Source of the DNA: Tessaracoccus caeni
GTDB lineage: Bacteria > Actinomycetota > Actinomycetes > Propionibacteriales > Propionibacteriaceae
DNA: 64,000 nucleotides
Assembly: GCF_029211185.1 (NCBI RefSeq)
Contig: NZ_JARGDO010000003.1
Coordinates: 62,001-126,000 of the forward strand
Direction: 5' to 3'
Position 1 is the first letter of the stretch, and every line of letters begins with the position of its first letter. The translations under genes were made by a program, and so were the position numbers. This document shows positions 16,289 to 24,932 of this stretch, one piece after another. A model generated the notes under the pieces. It was not told the DNA's origin. It searched no databases and saw only the letters and a program-made list of their open reading frames with translations.

Positions 16289-17473
16289 TCACTTCTTCGC
16301 AGTGAACTTCTCGTTGACCGTGCAGAAACCACCGACGTTGTTGCCGGCGGTGCGGTAGAAGAAGCGGCCCTGGGTGAGCTTGCCGTCAACGATCCGGGCC
16401 TCCAGCCGCGAGTTGTACCAGACGCTGCCCTTCTCGTAGCTGTTCTTGGCCTCGACGTAGCCGTGGCGCGGGATCTTCGTCTTGGGGAAGGTCAGGGTCA
16501 CGTTGCGATACGTGGTGTAGGTGCCGGGCGCAGAGCACGCCATGCGGGCGTTGACGATCTTGAAGCTCTGGATGGCACTGCTCTTGACCGTGAACTTGAC
16601 CCCGTTGGTGGCCTTCCAGGTGCCGCTCTTCGCCTTCTTCGGTGCGCTGACGGCCGTGACCTTCAGCTTCTTCTTCACCGTCAGGCCCGATCCCTTGGCG
16701 GTCAGCGTGACGCTGGTGGACTTCTTCTTTCCCGTGAGGGTGATCGCGACGCGCACGGTCTCCGAGTCGCCGGGCTCGATGGTGCCGACCTTCACCTTCT
16801 TCACCGTCATGCCGGATCCGCTGCCGGTCAGCACGACGCCCTTGGCCTTGAGCTTGCCCGTGTTGCGGATCGTCACCCAGTGATACTGCGCCGAGTCGCG
16901 CACCAGCTTCAGCGACGCGACCTTCTTCGAGAGCAACTCCACCGACCCGAACTTCAGCTTCGGCGTGATGTAGTTGTCCTTCAGCTTGCCGACCTGCGCG
17001 TCGTAGATCACCTCGGGGTTGTCGCGGTCGACGACGAGCACGACGGCGCAATCCCAGGCGGTGGTGTTGCGTAAGCCGCTGTCCCACAGCCAGTACTGCG
17101 TGTCCTTCTTGGCGAGGCGGGTGTTGGCGGTGTCGCCGGCGTCGACGATCTCGCAGTTGCCCCCTTTGAAGACGCCGAGCCATGCCTCGATCTGGGTGTC
17201 GGACACGTTGGAGGGCTGTCCCTTCACCCAGACGTCGGCCTCGAGCGCCACCTTGCCCTTCTTCAGGTAGTGCACGGTGATCTCGGAGCGCTTCAGCTGG
17301 CGTCGGGCCGCGTCGGTGGTCGGGAATCCCTCCACCGACGCGGTGAGCGTCGCCGTCTTGGTGTCGAGTTTCTTGTCGACGGCCGCCTCGGCCGACGGCG
17401 CACTCACGAGCACCGGCAGCGCCACGACCGCCGCCAGCATCGTCGCTGCTATTCCTCTGATGATCTGTTTCAT
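16289..17473 (-). CDS. Secreted protein with CARDB-like beta-sandwich repeats
   Basis: A 394-residue exported protein. The signal peptide covers residues 1-30 (cleavage near APSAEAA). Very lysine-rich beta-strand repeats follow (GKLKAKGVVLTGSGSG, IEPGDSETVRVAI, then VTLTAKGSGLTVKKKLKV), typical of CARDB/DUF11-like adhesive or cell-surface domains. It lacks a sorting signal or membrane anchor, so it is probably released or bound by charge. ATG at 17473 is chosen because it starts the signal peptide and follows AGGGGGAG. The function is unknown. Confidence 0.7.
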   Translation of the reverse strand: MKQIIRGIAATMLAAVVALPVLVSAPSAEAAVDKKLDTKTATLTASVEGFPTTDAARRQLKRSEITVHYLKKGKVALEADVWVKGQPSNVSDTQIEAWLGVFKGGNCEIVDAGDTANTRLAKKDTQYWLWDSGLRNTTAWDCAVVLVVDRDNPEVIYDAQVGKLKDNYITPKLKFGSVELLSKKVASLKLVRDSAQYHWVTIRNTGKLKAKGVVLTGSGSGMTVKKVKVGTIEPGDSETVRVAITLTGKKKSTSVTLTAKGSGLTVKKKLKVTAVSAPKKAKSGTWKATNGVKFTVKSSAIQSFKIVNARMACSAPGTYTTYRNVTLTFPKTKIPRHGYVEAKNSYEKGSVWYNSRLEARIVDGKLTQGRFFYRTAGNNVGGFCTVNEKFTAKK

Positions 17474-17523
17474 GGCTCCCCCTGCGGTGAGTCGACTGTG
17501 TCTTCTTCGAGGTAGTCGCCACT

Positions 17524-18168
17524 CTAACCCGGGTGCCCGTCCACGACGCCGGTCGAGAAGCCCTTGATGAGCAGCCATAGCCCGACCGATAGCTCCCATA
17601 GCGCGATCGGCAGGGCGAGTGCGCCCGCGATGGGCGAGACCTGGTCGACCACGCCGAACAGCGTGCCGAGGAACGAGATCGCCAGCAGGGGAGCGCCGAT
17701 CAGGCCGACGAGGGGAATGACCCGGGGGACGAGTCGATGGCGATAGAGCAGGGTGCCCAGGAGCAGCGCGTTGACGGAGGGCAGGAGCCCGGGGCCGAGG
17801 AGGAACGCCCAGTCGTGCAGCGCGACGAGCGCAGCCTCGGCCGCACTGCCCGAGCCAGCGCGCACCGTCGTGATGGACAACAGCGCCAGCACGCCGACCA
17901 TGATCGTCGACGCCTCCACCGTCCTCGCCGCCACGAATCCGAGCGAGAGCGCCGGGCTGCGGGTGTGTCCGACGGGGTGGATCGCGACGGCGGTGCCGAC
18001 GCAGGCGAACGCGAGGACGATCTCGAGGGCCGCTCCCCACAGCGCCGACGACGGTGCACCGTCGCCCCTCAGGAAGGACTCCTTCAACGCGAGCGCGGGA
18101 AAGGAGGTGACGAAGGTCAGGAGATAGAGGGAGCCCGCGGTTGCGGCGAGCATGCGGTCCGTGGCCAT
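17524..18168 (-). CDS. DUF4386-family membrane protein
   Basis: A 214-residue integral membrane protein with about six hydrophobic helices. The N-terminal AATAGSLYLLTFVTSFPALALKE pattern is cut short here as AATAGSLYLLTFVTS; it and the LLGTLLYRHRLVPR loop match the DUF4386 family. The function is unknown. It is divergent from a TetR gene, and the shared intergenic region carries two palindromic operators, so it is probably that regulator's target. Confidence 0.75.
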   Translation of the reverse strand: MATDRMLAATAGSLYLLTFVTSFPALALKESFLRGDGAPSSALWGAALEIVLAFACVGTAVAIHPVGHTRSPALSLGFVAARTVEASTIMVGVLALLSITTVRAGSGSAAEAALVALHDWAFLLGPGLLPSVNALLLGTLLYRHRLVPRVIPLVGLIGAPLLAISFLGTLFGVVDQVSPIAGALALPIALWELSVGLWLLIKGFSTGVVDGHPG

Positions 18169-18187
18169 GAGTACGCCTTTCGCTCAA

Positions 18188-18238
18188 AGGTGTACGCCAT
18201 ACACCTCTCGCTGTGAGCATAGGTGTACGGTGTATGCC
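18188..18238. promoter_or_regulatory. TetR operator pair between DUF4386 and tetR genes
   Basis: A perfect dyad, AGGTGTA-CGCCA-TACACCT, lies at 18188-18206. A related half-site cluster, AGGTGTACGGTGTATGCC, lies at 18221-18238. Together they cover the divergent promoters, as expected for autoregulation and control of the DUF4386 gene. Confidence 0.7.
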
Positions 18239-18255
18239 GAGTCAAGGAGGTGGTC

Positions 18256-18954
18256 ATGCCGACCAACAGAGAGGCGCGGCGCCCGCGTCTGGATCGCGCG
18301 AGGGTGCTCGCCGAGGCGATTGCGCTCGCCGACGCCGAGGGGCTCGAGTCGCTGAGCATGCGCGCGCTCTCGACGCGGCTCGGCGTCGTTCCCATGGCGC
18401 TGTACAAGCATGTCGCCGACAAGGAAGACCTGGTGGGCGGGATGGTCGACGCGGTCGTCGCCGGATATGGGCAGCCGTCGGACGGTGGTGAGTGGAGGGC
18501 GCGGGTGAGGTTCCGTGTGCTCGAGGCCCGAGCGGCGGTTGCCGTCCATCCGTGGCTCGGCAGCGCCATCGAGAGCTGCACACGGCGCACCGAGACCGTC
18601 TTCGCGCACATGGACGCCGTCGCAGGCGAGTTCATCGACGGCGGGGTGTCGCCGGATCTCACCCACTACGCCATGCATGCCCTGGGCGCCCGCATCTGGG
18701 GGTTCAGCGTCGAGGCCTTCGACGACACCGACGCCCCGACCCTTGGGGACGCAGACAGCCCGGCCGTCGTCGAGTACATGACCGAGCGCTTCCCGCATGT
18801 GGTGACGATCGCCAGGGATGCGATGACGCGCAACCCCGCAGGATCCTGCGACCGGTCGGCGGAATTCGAGTTCACCCTCGACCTGATCCTCGACGCCGTC
18901 GAACGGCTGCATGCGGCCGGCTGGGTGTCGCGAGCGCCCGGGCGCGTGGGGTGA
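18256..18954 (+). CDS. TetR-family transcriptional regulator
   Basis: A 232-residue regulator. The N-terminal helix-turn-helix spans about residues 20-60 (LSMRALSTRLGVVPMALYKH), and the C-terminal ligand domain resembles that of the tetracycline-repressor subgroup (TetR_C). The ATG at 18256 is chosen because AAGGAGG lies at the right distance; the frame extends 11 codons upstream through the operator. It probably represses itself and the divergent DUF4386 membrane gene. The ligand is unknown. Confidence 0.88.
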   Translation: MPTNREARRPRLDRARVLAEAIALADAEGLESLSMRALSTRLGVVPMALYKHVADKEDLVGGMVDAVVAGYGQPSDGGEWRARVRFRVLEARAAVAVHPWLGSAIESCTRRTETVFAHMDAVAGEFIDGGVSPDLTHYAMHALGARIWGFSVEAFDDTDAPTLGDADSPAVVEYMTERFPHVVTIARDAMTRNPAGSCDRSAEFEFTLDLILDAVERLHAAGWVSRAPGRVG

Positions 18955-19065
18955 TCGAGGGGTCTCATGGACTCATGCGGGGATCACAAGAAGCCCACAG
19001 GAATCACACAGTGACGGCGAGTGAACTCATCTCATCAGGTTGAACAAGCCCCATGAAAAGGAAAA

Positions 19066-20289
19066 ATGATGAGAATCCGAACCAAGCTCGCCGCCGCCGC
19101 TCTCTCCTCCGTCCTCGTGCTCGTAGGCTGCGCGTCGGCCGGTGCCGCCTTGACCGACGACACCACCACCGGCTCCACGACCACCTCCTCCACCAGCACG
19201 AGCAGCACCACCGCCGACGCGGTCACCAGTTCTGATTCGTCCGCATCCACCACTGCGACGGAGGCGACGGCGTCGAGCATCGACGTCGACTGGAGCGAGC
19301 TGCCCAGCACCGAGGTCGAGCTCACCGACGAGGGTCTCGTCATCACCGAGGCCGGCACCTACGTCCTCAGCGGCACCTCCACCGGGCAGGTGCGGGTGGA
19401 CTCCGACGGGTACGTGCGGATCGTCCTCGACGGCGTGACCATCGACAGCAGCGTCGGCGCCGCGATCCAGGTAGATAACGCCGAGGCCACGGTGGTGGAG
19501 CTCGCGGACGGCAGCGAGAACACGCTCTCGGATGCCGCGACGCGCACCGACGAGGAGATCGACGGCACCATCTACTCCTCGGACGACCTTCAGATCACCG
19601 GCAGCGGCACGCTGAACGTGACGGCCAATTTCGCCGACGCCATCGTCGGAAAGGACGACCTCTGGATTCTCTCCGGCACCATCAACATCACGAGCGTCGA
19701 CGACGGGATCCGCGGCAAGGACTCGCTGACCATCGCGGACGGCACCATCACGATCGACGCGGCGGGCGACGGCCTGAAGGCAAGCAACGACACCGACCTC
19801 GGCAAGGGCGTGCTCACCGTCACCGGCGGCGACATCACCATCACCTCCGGTGACGACGCGGTCAAGGCCGAGCAGAAGATCCAGATCACGGGCGGAGCCA
19901 TCGACATCGTCTCGTCGGTCGAGGGGATCGAGGCCCCGGTGATCGTGATCGACGACGGCGACATCATCGTCAACGCGTCCGACGACGGCATCAACGCGTC
20001 GGCCTCCGACATCATCTTGGACGGCATGAGCATCACCATCAACGGCGGAACCCTCGCCATCGCGATGGGTGCCGGAGACACCGACGCCATCGACAGCAAC
20101 GGGGATCTGACGATCACCGGCGGGGTCCTCGACATCACCGCGCAGTCTCCCTTCGACTTCGACGGCACCGGCAGCCTCAGCGGCGCGACGGTCACTGTGA
20201 ACGGCCAGCAGGTCACCGAGCTGACGAACCAGATGATGGGCGGCGGCCAGCCGGGCGGTGGCATGGGCGGGGGTCGCGGCGGGCGCTGA
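19066..20289 (+). CDS. Cthe_2159-like (carbohydrate-binding domain) lipoprotein
   Basis: A 407-residue exported lipoprotein with the lipobox LVLVGC (Cys about 22), then a Thr/Ser-rich linker to about residue 75. A right-handed beta-helix follows, with repeating ITGSG, SADDGIRGKDSL-like and DDGINASASDI turns. This is the Pfam Cthe_2159/DUF4353 pattern, whose founding member binds acidic polysaccharide and calcium. The tail is Gly/Met-rich (MMGGGQPGGGMGGG). The many Asp turns fit metal binding. It stands alone, with its own terminator at 20308-20348. Confidence 0.75.
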   Translation: MMRIRTKLAAAALSSVLVLVGCASAGAALTDDTTTGSTTTSSTSTSSTTADAVTSSDSSASTTATEATASSIDVDWSELPSTEVELTDEGLVITEAGTYVLSGTSTGQVRVDSDGYVRIVLDGVTIDSSVGAAIQVDNAEATVVELADGSENTLSDAATRTDEEIDGTIYSSDDLQITGSGTLNVTANFADAIVGKDDLWILSGTINITSVDDGIRGKDSLTIADGTITIDAAGDGLKASNDTDLGKGVLTVTGGDITITSGDDAVKAEQKIQITGGAIDIVSSVEGIEAPVIVIDDGDIIVNASDDGINASASDIILDGMSITINGGTLAIAMGAGDTDAIDSNGDLTITGGVLDITAQSPFDFDGTGSLSGATVTVNGQQVTELTNQMMGGGQPGGGMGGGRGGR

Positions 20290-20307
20290 CCCCGTCGATC
20301 ACCCCAG

Positions 20308-20348
20308 GGCCTTCTTCGTCGGTGAGTCACTCGCCGACGAAGAAGGCC
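20308..20348 (+). terminator. Terminator after the beta-helix lipoprotein
   Basis: Long near-perfect 19-bp arms (GGCCTTCTTCGTCGGTGAG with one mismatch) surround a 3-base loop, 18 bases after the stop. The stem ends in CCTT without a clear T-run. Confidence 0.65.
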
Positions 20349-20409
20349 TTCCATGCAAAGGGCGGTCGCTCGGGGTGGTGGCGGCGCCTCTCGTGGGATC
20401 TTCCGTGCC

Positions 20410-20438
20410 CCACCATCACCACTTTCGCAACAGGCCCT
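20410..20438. mobile_element. Solo terminal repeat of the MITE-like element
   Basis: CACTTTCGCAACAGGCCCT matches the right terminal repeat of the element at 23718-23883. The preceding bases (CCACCATCAC) resemble the inverted left end of that element. No second end is found nearby, so this is a remnant. It overlaps the stop codon of the minus-strand gene at 20437. Confidence 0.6.
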
Positions 20439-21318
20439 AAAAGGCGCGTCGGAACAGCTGAGTCCACATGTCTTCGTTCTCGCCGGTGAGCTTGAACTCT
20501 CGACGGAACGACTCGGCGAGTGCCAGGCGCGCCTCGACCATGTGTTCGTAGAAGGTCTTGCCGCCGTGATCGATCGCGAAGCGCGACTGGGCCTCGCGGA
20601 TCGCGTCGAGGATCTTCATGTGTGCGTCGCGGACCCCGGTGACGAACTCCCAGAGCTCGGCCCCGACGAGCACGTGGACGTAAGGCCCGGTGTGCCGTCG
20701 GACCAGGGCCGGCTTGTTGTTCAGCTGCTTCTCGGTGCCGTAGATGATGCCCAGGATGAGGTCGCACTTCGTGCGGTCATGAATGATGGGGAACTGCGTG
20801 ATCATCTCGTTCGCGTGAGCCTGGGTCATCGTCCACGGCCCTGACTTCCACGACGCCAGATACCGCGTGCCCTCCACCGTGAGCTCGGCATCGAGCGGAC
20901 TGAAGACCGCCCTGTCTCCGTACTTCTCCAGCGGGTCGGACATCCCGAACAAGGGGAAGATCCGATCCTCGACGAACTTCCCGAACGCCGTCGCGTCCCC
21001 GTGCGGCATCTTGGCGTTCTGCAGGTACCCGGCCACCTCGAACGGCGAGAAGACGTTGTAGGCGGGGGCCATCAGCAGCATGAGGAACGGATTCAGGTTG
21101 TTGTCGCTGATCACACGCGTCTCTTGCATCGATCGGAACCGTCGCTCGATGAACGCGAGCGACTCCGCGACCACGGCCTCGTACGTCGCCGTGGGCATCT
21201 CGTCTACCAGGTCGTCCCGCACGAGCGCCGACTCGACGACCAGCCGCTGGTCCTCCGCCGTCGGCTGATCGTCCATGGTGAGCGGCTCCTGCGCCGCCCA
21301 ACTTCGTGTCGTGGCCAT
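20437..21318 (-). CDS. Orphan type II restriction-endonuclease-like protein (PmeII/EcoO109I-like)
   Basis: A 293-residue cytoplasmic protein. The central DAELTVEGTRYLASWKSGPW resembles a PD-(D/E)XK core (acidic strand, then S-W-K-S-G-P). The later segments LGIIYGTE and VGAELWEFVTGV look like the conserved blocks of EcoO109I/PmeII-type restriction enzymes. No DNA methyltransferase lies next to it, which is unusual for an active enzyme. It may be a relic, may act on modified DNA, or may have another nuclease role. The TAG stop coincides with the end of the solo terminal repeat at 20410-20438, so the C-terminus may have been altered by insertion. The family call is by recalled pattern only. Confidence 0.5.
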   Translation of the reverse strand: MATTRSWAAQEPLTMDDQPTAEDQRLVVESALVRDDLVDEMPTATYEAVVAESLAFIERRFRSMQETRVISDNNLNPFLMLLMAPAYNVFSPFEVAGYLQNAKMPHGDATAFGKFVEDRIFPLFGMSDPLEKYGDRAVFSPLDAELTVEGTRYLASWKSGPWTMTQAHANEMITQFPIIHDRTKCDLILGIIYGTEKQLNNKPALVRRHTGPYVHVLVGAELWEFVTGVRDAHMKILDAIREAQSRFAIDHGGKTFYEHMVEARLALAESFRREFKLTGENEDMWTQLFRRAF

Positions 21319-21422
21319 GGCCCTATCCTCGCAGAGGACTGCCGACCCCGCGATCGCGCCCGGCGTGGAGCGAGGTAACCTCCCAGAGCCGCCAGAGCGT
21401 GTAAAGAGGCAGGAGGTGGCTG

Positions 21423-21908
21423 ATGCTGGATGAGGCCGGGTTCGAGGCGTTCGTGCGACGACGCGGGCGCGACCTCTGGCGGTCCGCGTGGCTGCTGACC
21501 GGCGACGGCGAGCGGGCCGAGGATCTGGTCCAGACCGCGCTCACCAAGACCTTCCCGCGCTACGACGGCAACGACCGCACGTTCGAGGCCTATGTCCGCA
21601 CCACGATCTACCGCACGTTCGTCTCGTGGTGGCGGCGTCGCTGGACGGGTGAGGTGCCCAGCACGCTCGACGGCGCCACGGCACCGAGCCTTGACGCCGT
21701 GGATGGGCTGCGCGTCGACGTCCTCCGGGCGTTGGCGGAGCTGCCGCGAACCCAGCGCGCCGTGCTCGTGTTGCGCTACTTCGAGGACAAGTCCGTCGCG
21801 GAGGCCGCCGAGACGCTGGGCTTGGCTCAGGGCACCGTCAAGGCCTACTCCCACCGCGCGCTGCAGCAGTTGCGCGGGTCCGTCCATCTGGAGGAGCAGC
21901 GATCATGA
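21423..21908 (+). CDS. SigE-family ECF RNA polymerase sigma factor
   Basis: A 161-residue sigma factor with region 2 (about 10-75, including DGERAEDLVQTALTKTF and the WRRR end) and region 4 (about 100-155, with ELPRTQRAVLVLRYFEDKSV and the helix-turn-helix LGLAQGTVKAYSHRAL). It belongs to the short SigE/SigM-like group found widely in actinobacteria. AGGAGG precedes the ATG. Its stop overlaps the start of the next gene (ATGA), whose membrane-spanning product is probably its cognate regulator. Confidence 0.9.
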   Translation: MLDEAGFEAFVRRRGRDLWRSAWLLTGDGERAEDLVQTALTKTFPRYDGNDRTFEAYVRTTIYRTFVSWWRRRWTGEVPSTLDGATAPSLDAVDGLRVDVLRALAELPRTQRAVLVLRYFEDKSVAEAAETLGLAQGTVKAYSHRALQQLRGSVHLEEQRS

Positions 21909-23719
21909 ACAGCGACGATGTCACCAAGGTGCTGGGACGAGTTGTGCCCGACGCCCCATCCCCCGACGCATGGGCGGGCAGCGCCATTCGAGGCGCGCGA
22001 CGTCGCCGACGTGCGGGAATGGCTGCCGTCGCTGCCCTGGCCGTGCTGGCACTTCCGGTCGGAATGCTCTTGGTGCAGAAGCCTCCGCAGACCGCGGTGC
22101 CTGCCACACCGGGCGGCGAGGTGACGGGCGACGTCTGGATTTTCGGCAGGGCCGACGCGCCCGAGTTGTGCCTTGAGGCGGAACCGGTGCCGAACCCGAA
22201 GTCATGCTCGGGGCCTAGTCTCAAGGGCGACTTCGACTGGAGCGACGTGACCTTCGCTGTGGGCGGCGGCGAACGCGCCGAAGACCTCGGCCAGGTCGTC
22301 CGCTGGACCGAACAGCGCTACAGGGTCCGCGGGTTCTATGACCCGACCGATGGCGAGTACGGTTCGTTCACTCTGACGGCTCCGGTCCAGGAGGCGCCCC
22401 GGGCCGAGGAGCCCGAGACCACACATCCGCAGCTCTGCGACGACCCGCTGGCGGGTGCGCCGGAAGGGGTCGACCCTGAGTGGCAGCAGGCATTCGCCGG
22501 CGCACTGGAGGTGGCAGAGCGAGAGAACGAGATTCCCGTGGTGTCCACCTGGGGGTCCGGCACCACGTACAACTACCTGGTCCAAGGCGACGCCGAAGCG
22601 GCGTTCCAGAAGCTGCGAGCCGAGTTCGACGGCGGATTGTGCGTCCAGTCGTCGGATGCCCCGACGTGGGAACGCCGCAGGGAGGCGCTCGATGCCGTCC
22701 TCGCAGGGGTCGCCCAGCTCCCTGCACAGTATGTGGAAGGCGATGTCAGCGAGCTTCCGCCCGAGATCGAGGTGCGGGTGGCCATCGACACTCCCGACGT
22801 GGCGGCGGTGGTCGGCGGGGCCGCGGGCGAGGTTCCGTTCCGGCTCGCCCCTGTGTTCCTGCCCGTGACCGACACGTCGGGCGCCGCAACGACGGGCCCC
22901 GCACCCTGGACGCTCGACGTCCACCAGCCGGGGGAGTGGTGGACGCAGCCGCTGATCCCTGTTTCGGTGGTTCTCGAGCGGTGTCCGAAACCGTTCTTGG
23001 CGAGTTCCGATCCTGACTTGAGCGAAGTGACCGGGCTTCCACCGGGCAGTTCGGTGGAGTACACGTTCCTGTTCGATGACTATCACTGCGGGATCGGCTG
23101 GTCCGAACCAGAGCGCGAGATCCAAATCTCTCGCGACGAGATGACCACCGAGGCCGGCCTACGCCGGATCTGTTCGAGCAGCGGGCTGCCCATGGACGAC
23201 ACCTGGCGGTATCTCGGCCACCGCGAGCGCGAGTGGGCCGGTGAGCGGCCCGACCCGGGCGAGCCCGGCACCATCGATGAGGAGATAGTCACCGCAGCCT
23301 TCATCGACGACGACAAGACCTTGGTCAGCTGCATGGCCTACCTCTGGGACGGCCATGACGGTGGTGCGTACGTGGAGTTGTCCGCCGAGACCGGAGCCGC
23401 GGCGTGGGTGCAGGCCTGTCCTGTGGAGCCGAGCGGAATGGCGATGTCCGGCGAAGGCACCCTTGACTACTATGCGCTTCGAGGCGCGGGCGCCGTCCGC
23501 GACAGCAGCGGCAAGGTGCTGACCGGCGCGACAGCCATGCGCTTTCGCTTGGTTGGTGACACCGTGGCGACCACGCATCCCGTCGTGGAGGGCATCGTGA
23601 TTGTCGACGCATGGGTGAAGCCTGAAGCCACCATCGCTCTCGACTGGGAGAATCCGCCGCCGATCGAGGGCGAGATTCTCGGGCCGGACGGCGATGTCCT
23701 AGCCACCTGTCGCGGCTAG
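21905..23719 (+). CDS. Large single-pass membrane protein, probable anti-sigma partner
   Basis: A 604-residue protein. About 37 cytoplasmic residues (MNSDDVTKVLGRVVPDAP, then a basic RRRRR stretch) are followed by a membrane helix at about 39-58. A large extracytoplasmic domain of about 540 residues carries several cysteine pairs. Translational coupling to the sigma gene and this topology are typical of anti-sigma or sensor partners. It has no zinc-binding HxxxCxxC motif, and its external part is far longer than usual. I do not recognise the external domain. The stop codon TAG overlaps the left end of the MITE-like element. Confidence 0.7.
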   Translation: MNSDDVTKVLGRVVPDAPSPDAWAGSAIRGARRRRRAGMAAVAALAVLALPVGMLLVQKPPQTAVPATPGGEVTGDVWIFGRADAPELCLEAEPVPNPKSCSGPSLKGDFDWSDVTFAVGGGERAEDLGQVVRWTEQRYRVRGFYDPTDGEYGSFTLTAPVQEAPRAEEPETTHPQLCDDPLAGAPEGVDPEWQQAFAGALEVAERENEIPVVSTWGSGTTYNYLVQGDAEAAFQKLRAEFDGGLCVQSSDAPTWERRREALDAVLAGVAQLPAQYVEGDVSELPPEIEVRVAIDTPDVAAVVGGAAGEVPFRLAPVFLPVTDTSGAATTGPAPWTLDVHQPGEWWTQPLIPVSVVLERCPKPFLASSDPDLSEVTGLPPGSSVEYTFLFDDYHCGIGWSEPEREIQISRDEMTTEAGLRRICSSSGLPMDDTWRYLGHREREWAGERPDPGEPGTIDEEIVTAAFIDDDKTLVSCMAYLWDGHDGGAYVELSAETGAAAWVQACPVEPSGMAMSGEGTLDYYALRGAGAVRDSSGKVLTGATAMRFRLVGDTVATTHPVVEGIVIVDAWVKPEATIALDWENPPPIEGEILGPDGDVLATCRG

Positions 23720-23883
23720 GGCCTGTTGCGGAAGTGGTGGCCGTAGCGAGCGGCGTCATGGTGCGTCAGATGCAAGGCGCAGGAGGAAGTCGCTAGCGGT
23801 GCCTAACGACAACGAGTGCAACGAAGCAGATGGCGTGCCAGGGCGCCGCGTAGTAGGCCATCTCTACTTTCGCAACAGGCCCT
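23718..23883. mobile_element. MITE-like non-coding element with terminal inverted repeats
   Basis: A 166-bp segment bounded by AGGGCCTGTTGCGGAAGT on the left and ACTTTCGCAACAGGCCCT on the right, inverted with one mismatch. No gene fits inside. The ends resemble those of IS6- or IS5-like insertion sequences, suggesting a non-autonomous derivative, but the transposase family cannot be decided here. No clear target duplication is seen. It begins at the last bases of the preceding gene. Confidence 0.75.
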
Positions 23884-24029
23884 GGGTCAGAGAGTCTGAG
23901 TAGGCGTGTCGACTGTCGCATCCCGACCGTTCGGGAGGAGCACCCAGCGAACCCGATCCCGCTGACCTTCGAGGTGTTCTATGGTCGGAGGAACTTGGCG
24001 TCCTCGAATCCAACTGGAAAGGCAGGATC

Positions 24030-24932
24030 ATGTGCCCGCCCGCCCTTCGGCAGATCGCCGAACTCGATGTCCGCCTTGACGATGGCCGGACGCTGCATGC
24101 GTATGACACCGGTCTGGGTCGAGCTGCCGCCGCAGGCGAGGCCTCTGCATCGCCCGTGCCGGTGTTCTGGCTTCATGGATCGCCCAACCTCGGTAGGCCG
24201 CCGGAGCCGTTGTTCGCGGCTGCTGAAGCAAACGGTCTGCGCTGGATCTCGTACGACCGGCCGGGCTATGGCGGTTCGAGCCCGCACGACGGCCGGACGG
24301 TAGCCTCCGCGGCGTCCCACGTCGCGGCGATTGCGGACGCCCTCGGCATTGAGCGCTTCGCCGTGTTCGGCCATTCCGGCGGCGGCCCGCACGCTCTGGC
24401 ATGCGCTGCGCTGCTGACGGAACGGGTGATCGCGGCGGTGAGCGTCTCCGCTCCTGCGCCGCTGACCGCCGACGGGCTGGACTGGTTCGCGGACTGGTCG
24501 CCTGGGCTCGCGGCCGAGAACCGTGCCGCGACGGCGGGGCGTGCCTCCCTGCAAGCACACTGGGCCAACACGGCGCCCGAGGAGACGAGCGCGTTCTTCA
24601 CCGAGAGGGACATCGCCGCTCTTGGCGGCGACTGGTCGTGGCTGGGCGATGTCACCGGCCAGGCCATCGAACAGGGCGACGAGGGGTTGGTGGAAGACAC
24701 CCTCGCCGCCGTCCAGCCGTGGGGCTTCCGGCCGGAGGACTTCGGCGTCCCGGTCCTGATCATGCACGGTGAGAGCGACAAGATGGTGCCGGTCGCGCAC
24801 GGCCGCTGGCTCGCGGCGCACTGCCCGACGGCGACGCTTCGCACGATCTCGGGCGCGGGGCACATCACCGTGCTCGACAGCGCACCGGATGCTTTGATGT
24901 GGATCGGTACCCGCAGCCGTGACAGGCTCTAG
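24030..24932 (+). CDS. Alpha/beta hydrolase
   Basis: A 300-residue alpha/beta-hydrolase. The oxyanion-hole region is FWLHGSPN, the nucleophile elbow GHSGGG has Ser116, an acid lies in the HGESDKMV segment, and the catalytic histidine is in GAGHITVLD. It has no signal peptide. The substrate is unknown. It runs convergently into the ECF42-type sigma gene, overlapping its end by four bases. About 145 gene-free bases separate it from the MITE. Confidence 0.85.
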   Translation: MCPPALRQIAELDVRLDDGRTLHAYDTGLGRAAAAGEASASPVPVFWLHGSPNLGRPPEPLFAAAEANGLRWISYDRPGYGGSSPHDGRTVASAASHVAAIADALGIERFAVFGHSGGGPHALACAALLTERVIAAVSVSAPAPLTADGLDWFADWSPGLAAENRAATAGRASLQAHWANTAPEETSAFFTERDIAALGGDWSWLGDVTGQAIEQGDEGLVEDTLAAVQPWGFRPEDFGVPVLIMHGESDKMVPVAHGRWLAAHCPTATLRTISGAGHITVLDSAPDALMWIGTRSRDRL

